Positions 41,050-49,890 of a stretch of DNA of 53,228 bases are shown piece by piece (within the stretch, counting starts at the first letter, position 1; the number at the start of each line of letters is the position of its first letter). The notes under the pieces are model-generated. The model was not told the origin of the DNA and searched no databases. It worked only from the letters and a program-made list of their open reading frames with translations. The DNA is from Oscillospiraceae bacterium (lineage in GTDB: Bacteria; Bacillota; Clostridia; Oscillospirales; Oscillospiraceae), in assembly GCA_017542425.1 (NCBI GenBank), contig JAFXXH010000002.1, positions 1-53,228 of the forward strand, given 5' to 3'. Both the position numbers and the translations under genes were made by a program.

Positions 41050-43316
41050 TCGCTGCCGGTGAAGCCGTGATAGCTGATTAAAATCTCCGTCAGGCGGCTG
41101 CGGGCGCTGTCCAGGCTCCCTTCCGCCAGGGCCCGCAGCTCGTCCCAGGAGAAGATCAGATTGTAGCCGTCCACCACCAGCGTCTCCCGCCGCGTGCGCA
41201 GCATGACGCCGGTCTCCTCCGTCCGCTGCGCGGCGGGGCGGGTGTACATGGGGCGGCGGATGGGGCCGAACTCCCGCTCCATGATGGCCTCCAGCTCCGC
41301 CTCGTCGATGCTCGCCGGGCGCATCCGCAGCCGGGGAGCCGGGGGCGCGCTCCGGTCCCGGCCATAGCCGGTGTCCAGGTGCATCCAGGCGTCGGCCTTG
41401 TCCCACTTCACCAGCGTGGCCGCCCCGTGGGCGCAGAAGACGCTGTCCGGGCTGTTGTCCAGGTCGGCCTCCGGGTCGTAGCCCAGGGCCGCCACCACCT
41501 TTGCGGTATCATGGCAGGGCTGATAGCCGCTGACCTGGCAGGAAAAGCGCCCCCGCCCGCCGGTGTAGGCCGCCACCTGGGCGGCGTAGGCGCGCATGGT
41601 GTCCACGGGGCAGATGCCCCGCAGCAGCGCGCCGTGCTCCCCGTTCTCGCAGTCGAAGCGGGCGTGCATGGTCCGCAGGTCGCTGATGGCCCGGCCGGTC
41701 TGGGCCGGGGGCACCTCCAGCGTGAAGCGGTAGACCGGCTCCAGCAGCACGCTTTGGGCCTTCATCAGCCCCTGCCGCACGGCCCGGTAGGTGGCCTGTC
41801 GGAAGTCGCCCCCCTCCGTGTGCTTCTCGTGGGCCCGGCCCGCCAGCAGGGAGATGCGCAGGTCCGTGATCGGGGAGCCGGTCAGGACCCCCAGGTGCCG
41901 CTTCTCCGCCAGGTGGGTCAAAATCAGGCGCTGCCAGTTCAGCTCCAGCGCGTCCGTGGGGCAGCGGGTGTCCAGCTCGACGCCGCTGCCGGGGGGCAGC
42001 GGCTCCAGCAGCAGATGCACCTCCGCATAGTGGCGCAGCGGCTCGTAGTGGCCGCAGCCCTCCACCGGGGCGGCGATGGTCTCCCGGTAGAGGATCTGCC
42101 CCGCGTCCACCTGCACCTCCCAGCCGAAGCGCTCGGCGATGAGGCTTTTCAAAACCTCGATCTGCACCCGGCCCATGAGCTGCACGGACAGTTCCCGGCT
42201 CCGGGCGCTCCAGGAAACGCGCAGCAGCGGCTCCTCCTCCTCCAGCTGGCGCAGCAGCGGGAGGGCCTGGGCCGCGTCCACGCCCTCCGGCAAGCTCAGG
42301 CGGTAGCGCAGGGCCGGGGCCAGCAGGGGCAGCGGGGCGTCCGCCTCCGTGCCCAGGCCCTGCCCGGCCCAGCTGCGGCTCAGGCCCAGCACCGCCCCCA
42401 CGTCCCCGGGGGAAAGTTCCTCCGCCGGGCGCAGCTTCGCCCCCTGGCTCAGCAGCAGGCCCGTCAGCTTTTCCTCCAGCTCCGCCCCGTCCCGGTCGGC
42501 GTAGCGCAGGGGCTGGCGGACGCGCAGCGTGCCCCCGGTCAGCCGCAGGTGGGTCAGCCGCCGCCCTCCCGCGTCCCGGCTGATCTTGAAGACCCTGGCC
42601 CCGAAGGCTTCCCCAAAGTCCGGCGCGGGGGCATAGCGCAGCGCGCCGTCCAGAAAGCCGTCAATCCCCTCCAGCCGCAGCCCGGAGCCGAACCAGCAGG
42701 GATAAAGCCGCCGCCGGGCCACGGCGGCGCGCAGGGCCGATTCCGTCAGCGTCCCCTCCGCCAGATAGCGGTCCAGCAGCGCCTCGTCGCACATGGCCAG
42801 CTCCTCCGCCGGGGGCGGACCGGTGAAGTCCATGACGCGCTCATCCAGGCGCTCGCGCAGCTGGCCCAGCACCGCCTCCCGCTCCGCGCCGGGCAGGTCC
42901 ATTTTTGTCACAAACAGGAAGACCGGCAGCCGGTAGGCCCGCAGCAGCTCCCAGAGGGTCTCCGTGTGGGCCTGGACCCCGTCCGTCCCGCTGATCACCA
43001 GCACGGCGCAGTCCAGCACCGCCAGAGTCCGCTCCATCTCCCCGGAGAAGTCCACATGGCCGGGGGTGTCCAGCAGCGTGACCCGCCGCCCGGCGCGGGA
43101 GAAGGCCGCCTGGGCGGAGAAGATCGTGATGCCCCGCCGCCGCTCCAGCGCGTGGGTGTCCAGAGCCGTGTCCCCGTGGTCCACCCGCCCCGGCGTGTTC
43201 AGCACCCCGGCCCGGTGGAGCAGGGCCTCGCAGAGGGTGGTCTTCCCCGCGTCCACATGGGCCAGCACCCCCAGGCAGAGGGGCCTCTCCGCCGGTCCTG
43301 CTTCGCGTCCGTCCAT
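41046..43316 (-). CDS. TetM/EF-G-like translation GTPase with truncated NYN domain
   Basis: The protein is 756 aa as it stands. The GTPase domain has LAHVDAGKTTL (G1), RRRGITIFSA (G2), LLDTPGHVDFSGE (G3) and VTKMDLPG (G4). EF-G-like domains II-V follow, giving the TetM/ribosomal-protection layout. From residue 713 a YacP-type NYN nuclease domain starts (LVVDGYNLIFSWDEL) but stops at TGA 41048-41046 in its first half. The rest lies in the -1 frame. Tetracycline resistance is not implied: chromosomal relatives of this fusion are uncharacterised translation factors. ATG 43316 is assumed. The reading frame ahead of the break looks intact. Confidence 0.85.
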   Translation of the reverse strand: MDGREAGPAERPLCLGVLAHVDAGKTTLCEALLHRAGVLNTPGRVDHGDTALDTHALERRRGITIFSAQAAFSRAGRRVTLLDTPGHVDFSGEMERTLAVLDCAVLVISGTDGVQAHTETLWELLRAYRLPVFLFVTKMDLPGAEREAVLGQLRERLDERVMDFTGPPPAEELAMCDEALLDRYLAEGTLTESALRAAVARRRLYPCWFGSGLRLEGIDGFLDGALRYAPAPDFGEAFGARVFKISRDAGGRRLTHLRLTGGTLRVRQPLRYADRDGAELEEKLTGLLLSQGAKLRPAEELSPGDVGAVLGLSRSWAGQGLGTEADAPLPLLAPALRYRLSLPEGVDAAQALPLLRQLEEEEPLLRVSWSARSRELSVQLMGRVQIEVLKSLIAERFGWEVQVDAGQILYRETIAAPVEGCGHYEPLRHYAEVHLLLEPLPPGSGVELDTRCPTDALELNWQRLILTHLAEKRHLGVLTGSPITDLRISLLAGRAHEKHTEGGDFRQATYRAVRQGLMKAQSVLLEPVYRFTLEVPPAQTGRAISDLRTMHARFDCENGEHGALLRGICPVDTMRAYAAQVAAYTGGRGRFSCQVSGYQPCHDTAKVVAALGYDPEADLDNSPDSVFCAHGAATLVKWDKADAWMHLDTGYGRDRSAPPAPRLRMRPASIDEAELEAIMEREFGPIRRPMYTRPAAQRTEETGVMLRTRRETLVVDGYNLIFSWDELRALAEGSLDSARSRLTEILISYHGFTGSD

Positions 43317-43429
43317 CGTCCTCGCCTCCGTCCCTTTCGTTTTCCGTCAGTATAGCACGCCGCGCCGCCGCCGTCGAGGGCCGGGGCGCCGGATTTCTCC
43401 GAAAAGGACTTTCTTTGTTCACAATTGCG

Positions 43430-43438
43430 TGTTATAAT
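43430..43438 (+). promoter_or_regulatory. Extended -10 promoter of secA
   Basis: TGTTATAAT matches an extended -10 (TGnTATAAT) about 75 bases before the secA start. No good -35 lies 17 bases upstream. Confidence 0.6.
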
Positions 43439-43512
43439 CTGGAAGCATTCTATAAAACGAACATTCCTCCCGGCCCTTTGGCCGGGGGCTGCGGGAAAGG
43501 GAACGACAGGCT

Positions 43513-46263
43513 ATGGGTTTGCTGGACAAGATCTTCGGTTCCTACTCCGACCGGGAGCTGAAAAAAATCCGTCCCATCGTGGACAAGATACTGGCGCTGG
43601 AGCCGGAATACGCCGCCCTCAGCGACGCGGAGCTGAAGGGCAAGACGCCGGAATTCCAGGCGCGGCTGGCCGCCGGGGAGACGCTGGACGCCCTGCTGCC
43701 GGAGGCCTTCGCCGCGGCGCGGGAGGCGGCCTGGCGGGTGCTGGGGATGAAGCCCTTCCCCGTCCAGCTCATCGGCGGCGTGGTGCTCCACCAGGGGCGC
43801 ATCGCCGAGATGAAGACCGGCGAGGGCAAGACCCTGGTGGCCGTGCTGCCCTGCTATCTCAACGCCCTGGACGGCGGCGGCGTCCATGTGGTCACGGTCA
43901 ACGACTACCTGGCCCGGCGCGACAGCGAGTGGATGGGCAAGGTCCACCGCTTCCTGGGCCTGAACGTGGGCCTGATCGTCCACGGCCTGACCGGGGACGA
44001 GCGGCGGGCGGCCTATGCTGCGGACATCACCTACGGCACCAACAACGAGATGGGCTTCGACTATCTGCGGGACAACATGGCCATTTATAAAAAGGACATG
44101 GTCCAGCGGGGGCACCACTTCGCCATTGTGGACGAGGTGGACTCCATCCTCATCGACGAGGCCCGGACCCCCCTGATCATCTCCGGCCAGAGCGAGGACA
44201 GCACCGACCTGTACCGCCGGGTGGACGACTTCGTCTCCACCCTGCGCCGGGTGGTCTACGCCAGCGTGGACGAGAAGGCGGAGGAGGACGAGAGCCTGGA
44301 CGCGGACTACATCGTGGACGAGAAGGCCCGCTCCGCCAGCCTCACCGCCCGGGGCATCGAAAAGGCCGAGCGCTGGTTCGGCCTGGAAAACCTCAGCGAC
44401 CTGGAGAACGCCACCCTGAGCCACCACATCAACCAGGCCCTGCGCGCCCACGGCGTCATGAAGCGGGACATCGACTATGTGGTGAAGGACGGCGAGGTCA
44501 TCATCGTGGACGAGTTCACGGGCCGATTGATGCTGGGCCGCCGCTACAGCGAGGGCCTGCACCAGGCCATCGAGGCCAAGGAACACGTGGACGTGGCCGG
44601 GGAGAACCGCACGCTGGCCACCATCACCTTCCAGAACTACTTCCGCATGTACGACAAGCTCTCCGGCATGACCGGCACCGCCGTCACCGAGCAGGAGGAG
44701 TTCGTCAGCATCTACGGGCTGGACATCATCGAGGTGCCCACCAACAAACCCGTGGCCCGGGCCGACCACCCGGACGTGGTCTACAAGAACGAAAACGGCA
44801 AGAACCGGGCCATCATCCGGCAGATCCAGGACTGCCACGCCAAGGGCCAGCCGGTCCTGGTGGGCACCGTCAGCATTGAAAAGAGCGAGTACATCTCCAA
44901 GCTGCTCCAGCGCACCGGCATCCGCCACAACGTCCTGAACGCCAAGAACCACGAGCGGGAGGCGGAGATCGTCGCCCAGGCGGGCAAGTTCGGGGCCGTC
45001 ACCATCGCCACCAACATGGCCGGGCGCGGCACGGACATCATGCTGGGCGGCAACGCGGAATATCTGGCAAAAAACGACCTGAAAAAAGCCGGCTACGACG
45101 ACGCGGTGATCGCCGAGGCCACCGGCTACGCGGACACCGAGAATGAGGACATTCTGGCCGCCCGTGCGCTGTTCGCCGAGCGCATGGCCGCCCACAAGGC
45201 CGTGACGGCGGAGGAGGCCGGGCGCGTCAAGGCCGCCGGGGGCCTCTTCATCCTGGGCACCGAGCGCCACGAGTCGAGGCGCATCGACAACCAGCTCCGG
45301 GGCCGCGCCGGGCGTCAGGGCGACCCGGGCGAGAGCCGCTTCTTCCTCTCCATGACCGACGACATCATGCGTCTGTTCGGCTCCGAGCGGGTCATGGGCA
45401 TGATGGAGGCCCTGGGCCTGGACGAGGACACGCCCCTGGACAACAAGATGCTGTCCAACGCCATCGAGCAGGCCCAGCGCACGGTGGAGAGCCGCAACTT
45501 CCAGACCCGCAAGGCCACGCTGGAATACGACGACGTGATGAACGCCCAGCGCAAGCTGATCTACGCCCAGCGCTACCAGGTCCTGAACGGCGAGGACGTG
45601 CAGGGCAGCATCCGCGGGATGCTGACGGAGTTCATCGCGGACAACGTGGGAAATGTGCCGCCGGAGAACGCCGAGGCCCTGGAGGAGACCCTCAGCGCCT
45701 TCTACCCCCTCTTCCTGCCCCACGGCCTGATCGCCTACCGGGACGGCATGAAGCCCGACGAACTGCGCCAGGCGGTGCAGGACGCGGCCGACGCCGCCTA
45801 CGCGAAAAAGGAGGCCGAGCTGGGCCTCCTGGACGACGGCACGCCGCTGATGCGCGAGCTGGAGCGGGTGGTGCTGCTGCGGGTGGTGGACGAGTACTGG
45901 ATGGACCACATCGACGCCATGGCCGAGCTGCGCCGGGGCATCGGCCTGCGCGGCTACGGCAACGTGAAGCCCGTGGACGCCTACCGCCAGGAGGGCTTCG
46001 AGATGTTCGAGAACATGGTCTCCGGCATCCGCCAGGAGGTGGTCCGCCGTATGTTCCTGGCCCGCGTCCGCAGCAACCAGGGCGTGGCAAGAAAGAGCGT
46101 CGTGAAAAACCCCGCCGCCAACGTGGGCGGGGACGCCAGTGTGAAAAAGCAGCCGGTCAAGCGGGCGAAAAAGCCGGGGCGGAACGATCCGTGCCCGTGT
46201 GGGAAGCTGCGGCCCAATGGGCTGCCGATGAAGTATAAGGATTGCTGCGGGAGGAACGGGTGA
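43513..46263 (+). CDS. secA: Preprotein translocase ATPase SecA
   Basis: This 916-aa motor pushes preproteins through SecYEG. It has the Walker A motif MKTGEGKTLVA, VNDYLARRDSEWM, DEVDSILIDEARTPLIISG, the second motor half with ATNMAGRGTDIMLGG and GRAGRQGDPGESRFFLSMTD trimmed to family pattern, and helical scaffold to about 850. The C-terminal zinc motif is CPCG, then 13 residues, then CCG, longer than the usual Cys-x-Cys-x8-Cys-Cys. ATG 43513 has AAAGGGAA upstream. It exports the S8, LCP and SLH proteins of this window among others. It appears to be the only SecA here. Confidence 0.97.
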   Translation: MGLLDKIFGSYSDRELKKIRPIVDKILALEPEYAALSDAELKGKTPEFQARLAAGETLDALLPEAFAAAREAAWRVLGMKPFPVQLIGGVVLHQGRIAEMKTGEGKTLVAVLPCYLNALDGGGVHVVTVNDYLARRDSEWMGKVHRFLGLNVGLIVHGLTGDERRAAYAADITYGTNNEMGFDYLRDNMAIYKKDMVQRGHHFAIVDEVDSILIDEARTPLIISGQSEDSTDLYRRVDDFVSTLRRVVYASVDEKAEEDESLDADYIVDEKARSASLTARGIEKAERWFGLENLSDLENATLSHHINQALRAHGVMKRDIDYVVKDGEVIIVDEFTGRLMLGRRYSEGLHQAIEAKEHVDVAGENRTLATITFQNYFRMYDKLSGMTGTAVTEQEEFVSIYGLDIIEVPTNKPVARADHPDVVYKNENGKNRAIIRQIQDCHAKGQPVLVGTVSIEKSEYISKLLQRTGIRHNVLNAKNHEREAEIVAQAGKFGAVTIATNMAGRGTDIMLGGNAEYLAKNDLKKAGYDDAVIAEATGYADTENEDILAARALFAERMAAHKAVTAEEAGRVKAAGGLFILGTERHESRRIDNQLRGRAGRQGDPGESRFFLSMTDDIMRLFGSERVMGMMEALGLDEDTPLDNKMLSNAIEQAQRTVESRNFQTRKATLEYDDVMNAQRKLIYAQRYQVLNGEDVQGSIRGMLTEFIADNVGNVPPENAEALEETLSAFYPLFLPHGLIAYRDGMKPDELRQAVQDAADAAYAKKEAELGLLDDGTPLMRELERVVLLRVVDEYWMDHIDAMAELRRGIGLRGYGNVKPVDAYRQEGFEMFENMVSGIRQEVVRRMFLARVRSNQGVARKSVVKNPAANVGGDASVKKQPVKRAKKPGRNDPCPCGKLRPNGLPMKYKDCCGRNG

Positions 46264-46324
46264 AGAAGCCTTAAACAGGGAATCCTTTTCTTAAGAATAT
46301 ACAGTTTTCAGCGGCATTTCCCTG

Positions 46325-46353
46325 TTGACTCCATCGGCGATAGGGTGTATATT
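46325..46353 (+). promoter_or_regulatory. Promoter of the SDR gene, with inverted repeat at the -35
   Basis: TTGACT (46325-46330) and TATATT (46348-46353) have a 17-base spacer. An inverted repeat AACAGGGAA (46274-46282) / TTCCCTGTT (46318-46326) ends on the -35 and may bind a regulator. No terminator for secA is obvious in 46264-46324. Confidence 0.75.
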
Positions 46354-46414
46354 AGCATAAATTTACCGTCTGCGGTGCGCCGTCGGCGGATTATGAGGAA
46401 TGGAGACATCACAC

Positions 46415-47188
46415 ATGAAGAACTATTTTGACCTCACCGGCCAGGTGGCCGTTGTCACCGGCTGCTCCGGCGGACTGGGCGTGCAGATGGCCAAGGCGCT
46501 GGCCAATCAGGGGGCCGGCATTGTGGCCGTGGCCCGGCGGCAGGACAAGATCGAGGCCGTGGCCACTGAGATCGCCGCCGAATACGGCGTGCCCACGCTG
46601 GCCGTCCGCTGCGACATCACCGACACCGAGGCCGTCAACGCCATGGTGGACACGGTGCTGGAGAAGCTGGGCCGCATCGACATCCTCATCAACAACGCCG
46701 GCACCGGCGCCGTCGCCCCCGCCGAGGACATCACCGACGCGCAGTTCGCCAACGAGATGGACATCGACCTGTTCGGCACCTTCCGGGTGTCCCGGGCCGT
46801 GGCGAAAAAGGCCATGATCCCCGCGAAATACGGCCGCGTCATCAACATCGCCTCCATGTACGGCCTGGTGGGCAACAAGATCGCCGGCAGCGCCCCCTAC
46901 CACGCCGCCAAAGGCGGCGTCGTCAACCTCACCCGCGCCCTGGCCGCCGAGTGGGGCAAGTACGGCATCACCGTCAACGCCATCTGCCCCGGCTACTTCT
47001 ACACCGACCTGACCCGCGCCACCCTGGACAGCGACTTCTTCCAGGCCAACGCCCGGACCATGATCCCCGAGGAGCGCTACGGCAACGAGGGCGAGCTGGA
47101 CACCGCCGCCATCTTCCTGGCCTCCCCCGCCTCCAGCTACGTCACCGGCGTCCCCGTCCCCGTGGACGGCGGTTACACCTGCATGTGA
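46415..47188 (+). CDS. Short-chain dehydrogenase/reductase, gluconate-5-dehydrogenase-like
   Basis: The protein is 257 aa. It is a classical SDR with TGCSGGLG (NAD(P) loop), NNAG, catalytic Ser in INIASMYG, YHAAK (Tyr/Lys pair) and PGYFYTDLT. The overall pattern is close to gluconate 5-dehydrogenase/3-oxoacyl reductase-like SDRs; the real substrate is open. ATG 46415 has GGAG at good spacing; an in-frame ATG at 46400 overlaps its own ribosome site. It is a single-gene unit between its own promoter and a strong terminator. Confidence 0.88.
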   Translation: MKNYFDLTGQVAVVTGCSGGLGVQMAKALANQGAGIVAVARRQDKIEAVATEIAAEYGVPTLAVRCDITDTEAVNAMVDTVLEKLGRIDILINNAGTGAVAPAEDITDAQFANEMDIDLFGTFRVSRAVAKKAMIPAKYGRVINIASMYGLVGNKIAGSAPYHAAKGGVVNLTRALAAEWGKYGITVNAICPGYFYTDLTRATLDSDFFQANARTMIPEERYGNEGELDTAAIFLASPASSYVTGVPVPVDGGYTCM

Positions 47189-47206
47189 CATCAGAATGAC
47201 ATCAAA

Positions 47207-47246
47207 CAAGCCCTCTCCGTTCCAGGCGGAGAGGGCTTGTCTTTTC
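47207..47246 (+). terminator. Terminator of the SDR gene
   Basis: The 13-bp perfect stem CAAGCCCTCTCCG / CGGAGAGGGCTTG is followed by TCTTTTC. Confidence 0.85.
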
Positions 47247-47295
47247 AGGGACGTTCATTAGATGCGGGGGTCGGTCCAGGTGCCCCCCGTCCACC

Positions 47296-47335
47296 TGTCA
47301 TTGCGAACCAGTGCGCACACTGGCTCGCAATGACA
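47296..47335. repeat. TGTCATTGCGA palindrome
   Basis: The arms 47296-47313 (TGTCATTGCGAACCAGTG) and 47318-47335 pair at 17 of 18 positions around a four-base loop. The same TGTCATTGC ends occur in a longer repeat at 52153-52280. The remaining 47247-47414 sequence has no gene. Confidence 0.7.
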
Positions 47336-47414
47336 GCTTTTCTTTTCGCGTTGCCGTGCGGTTTTCGTGCGGCTGTGAAGTTTTCGAGCGGTATTATCGT
47401 CTTTTGAACGGCAT

Positions 47415-48536
47415 TCATGCGTTTTCTTCTGTCTTCCCGCCCATCCGGGGCAGCCACGCCGCCGCACTCTGGCCGCAGCTTTGCAGGAGCCGCGTCGCCA
47501 GCTTCCAAAGCTCCTGGCGCTTCTCTTTGGGCAGCCAGGCCATGGAGGCGGCCACGGCCTCGGCGCTTTTCCACTTCTGCTCGCTCATGGCGTGGAAGCT
47601 GTCCTGCCCTGTGGCCTCCAGCAGGGAGAAGACCGTGTCGGTCAGCGACTCCCGCGTCTCGTCGTCCATGTTCTCCAGCCAGTTCCCCAGGGCCTGCTCC
47701 AGCAGCAGTCCCAGCTCGGTGGGAGGGGCTTCCACGAAACGGTTCCGGCGCAGGACCCAGGTGAAGCCGTCGTGCTGCTGGACGCCGGAGGCGCTGCTTT
47801 TCACCACCTTTGGCACGCTGGCGCTGGACAGCAGCCGCCCGATCACGGAGGTGTCCGGCACGATGCCGGAGATCTTCGGCAGCATCCGCCGATAGCCCGC
47901 CGCCTCCAGCACCTCCGTCCGGAAGCCCGGCCCGTCGAAAGACCAGACCGCTTCGATGCGCGCTTGCAGGGCGCTGTCGCAGAAGGAGGCGGCGTAGACC
48001 GCGAAGTTGCCACCCTTGGAGTGGCCGCCCACCCGCAGCGGGCAGTCCAGCGCAGCGCCCACCGCATCCAGATAGGCCGCCGCCCGGCGCTGGCCCTCCG
48101 TCTGGGGCAGACAGGCCAGGTGAAAGTCCTCCTTCCAGCCCACCAACGTGCTGTCCGTGCCCCGGAAGGCGACGAACGCCGTGCCATCGGGCAGCAGGGC
48201 CGTCACGGCGGCGAACTGGGTCTCCCGCGCCCGGTCGATCAAGCTGACATAGCGGCAAAGCCGCGTATCGCCAAAGCGCGCCCCGGCGCACATCTCCTCC
48301 AACTGCAGGGCCGCCCTGGCCCCGGAGCTGCCGCGCTGGGCCAGGTCTGCGCGGCTGTGGGTCTCGAAAAAGCCAGCGCAGACCGCCCGGATCGGGACCG
48401 CCCCCTCCGCCGGGACCAGTCCCGCCAGGTCCACATAGGCCAGCTCCGCCAGCAGCAGGGCGTCCACCTCCCCGAAGGGGTCCAGGGAGAGGGGCACGTC
48501 CCCGCGCCAGCTCAGATAATCAGACAGAGTTCCCAT
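47415..48536 (-). CDS. DUF2974 alpha/beta-hydrolase-like protein
   Basis: The protein is 373 aa. VAFRGTDSTLVGWKEDFHLA and GGHSKGGNFAVYAA (nucleophile elbow G-x-S-x-G) place it in the lipase-like DUF2974 (Mbeg1-like) family. WSFDGPGF follows. There is no signal peptide. The function is unknown; an esterase/lipase role is a family-level guess. ATG 48536 starts MGTLSDYLSWRGDVPLS, which is the family N terminus. It begins four bases after the SLH gene stops, so translation is probably coupled. It is the last gene of a leftward unit. Confidence 0.85.
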   Translation of the reverse strand: MGTLSDYLSWRGDVPLSLDPFGEVDALLLAELAYVDLAGLVPAEGAVPIRAVCAGFFETHSRADLAQRGSSGARAALQLEEMCAGARFGDTRLCRYVSLIDRARETQFAAVTALLPDGTAFVAFRGTDSTLVGWKEDFHLACLPQTEGQRRAAAYLDAVGAALDCPLRVGGHSKGGNFAVYAASFCDSALQARIEAVWSFDGPGFRTEVLEAAGYRRMLPKISGIVPDTSVIGRLLSSASVPKVVKSSASGVQQHDGFTWVLRRNRFVEAPPTELGLLLEQALGNWLENMDDETRESLTDTVFSLLEATGQDSFHAMSEQKWKSAEAVAASMAWLPKEKRQELWKLATRLLQSCGQSAAAWLPRMGGKTEENA

Positions 48537-48540
48537 CGTC

Positions 48541-49872
48541 TCAATTGTTCCAGGGCTCGGTGCCCGGCCAGTAGCTCCAGGTCCCGCCGAAGGTGCGGTA
48601 GAGGTAGGAGACCACCGCGCTCCGGGGACAGCGGACCCCGGGCAGGATGGCCAGGCCCACGCCCGCGCCCAGGTTGGGCCAGCCGTTGCCCCACTCCGCC
48701 GCCACCTGATACCAGCCGTCGTTGCCCTTTTGCACTTCATCCTGGTTCATGGTGCGGTACAGGAAGGTGACGATGTGGGCGGTGGAGCAGATCTGGTTGG
48801 GGCTGAAGTGCGCCTCGTCCGTGCCCACGGTGATGCCGTTCTCGTTGGCCCAGAGCACGGCCTTGTAAGAATAGTCGCCCTCCCGCACGTCCGCGAAGGG
48901 GTTCGCGGCGGTTTTGGGCTCCGGGCAGTGGACCGCCCGCCAGAGGAAGGTGACGGCCTGGCCCCGGGTCACGGTGCTGTTGGGGCCGAAGTGGCTCGCG
49001 TCGATGCCCCGGGCGATGGGCGGCTCGGCGAAGTAAGCCCAGGCCACGGCCTCATAGCAGGCGTCCGTCTCCGCCACGTCCACGAAGGGGAAGACGGGGA
49101 CGGCGCGCAGCAGGAAACTCAGGCGCTCCGCGTAGGTACTGGCCCGCATGGTCCGCAGGGCTTCCAGCTCCGCCGCGCCCAGGCTCAGGCTCAGGCTGTC
49201 CGGCAGGGCGCTTTCCGCCTGGAAGCGCAGGACGCCCTGGCCCGCGCCGTCGTCGTGCAGACAGAGGTCGTAGACTCCGTCCCGATCCAGGTCGTACCAG
49301 ATGTTGGCCCCCACGGCGGAGCGGGACACGCGCCCGGTCTGGGCGAATGCCTCCAGCGTATAGAACAGGGGGGTGAAGAAGTTCTGTTCCGCCGTCAGGG
49401 GGCCGCCGCGCAGGTCCAGCACCAGTTCCGTCCGCGCCGTGGGCTCCCAGCGCAGGGGCGGCAGCAGGAAGGTAAGGCTGTCATAAAAGTCCCCGTTCCC
49501 CTGCTCCGACAGGCGCGTCAGGGCGCTTTTGCTCAGCGTCAGGGTGAATCGGTCTCCCACGCTGATGGCACTGTCGCAGGAGAGGCTCAGGGCATAGAGG
49601 CTGGGCACATAGTCGATGTCCGGGCTGCCGTCCCGGTCCAGGTCCAGGCGCACCGGGTCGCCGGGCAGCACGTCCACGGCGCAGTCCGCCGCGCTCAGCG
49701 TGCGCATCAGCGGCCCGGCCCGCTCCACGCCGCTATACTCCGCTTCGCCGCTGCGCAGATCCACGGTCAGCCCGCCCAGATTGCGCCCCGGCGTCCGATC
49801 CGCCAGCGCCGCCGTCGGCGCGGCGCACAGCAGCAGCGCCAGCAGCAGGCTCGCAATGCGCTTTGCATGCAT
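48541..49872 (-). CDS. Secreted SLH-domain protein
   Basis: The protein is 443 aa. It has a signal peptide (MHAKRIASLLLALLLCAAPT, cleavage near ALA-DR) and a beta-rich N-terminal region of unknown type with two Asp-rich calcium-like loops (DLDRDGSPDID and DLDRDGVYDLC). Three SLH modules form the C-terminal half (about 255-310 and 320-375, the third at 395-440 degenerate). The SLH part should bind the wall. ATG 49872 follows AAGGAGG. It lies 18 bases after the ACT gene and is coupled to the DUF2974 hydrolase. Confidence 0.88.
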   Translation of the reverse strand: MHAKRIASLLLALLLCAAPTAALADRTPGRNLGGLTVDLRSGEAEYSGVERAGPLMRTLSAADCAVDVLPGDPVRLDLDRDGSPDIDYVPSLYALSLSCDSAISVGDRFTLTLSKSALTRLSEQGNGDFYDSLTFLLPPLRWEPTARTELVLDLRGGPLTAEQNFFTPLFYTLEAFAQTGRVSRSAVGANIWYDLDRDGVYDLCLHDDGAGQGVLRFQAESALPDSLSLSLGAAELEALRTMRASTYAERLSFLLRAVPVFPFVDVAETDACYEAVAWAYFAEPPIARGIDASHFGPNSTVTRGQAVTFLWRAVHCPEPKTAANPFADVREGDYSYKAVLWANENGITVGTDEAHFSPNQICSTAHIVTFLYRTMNQDEVQKGNDGWYQVAAEWGNGWPNLGAGVGLAILPGVRCPRSAVVSYLYRTFGGTWSYWPGTEPWNN

Positions 49873-49890
49873 GGGATTTCCTCCTTCCAT

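Noticed and set aside
41040-41060. Programmed -1 frameshift joining the GTPase and NYN parts
   Set aside because: No slippery heptamer or downstream pseudoknot is apparent at the junction, so a one-base deletion or sequencing error is simpler.
41046-43316. Tetracycline resistance determinant
   Set aside because: The layout is TetM-like, but the base composition matches the chromosome, no mobile element is attached, and fused NYN relatives are not known resistance genes.
43450-45909. Long minus-strand open frame opposite secA
   Set aside because: secA is unmistakable on the plus strand. The opposite frame lacks recognisable motifs and is a GC-content shadow.
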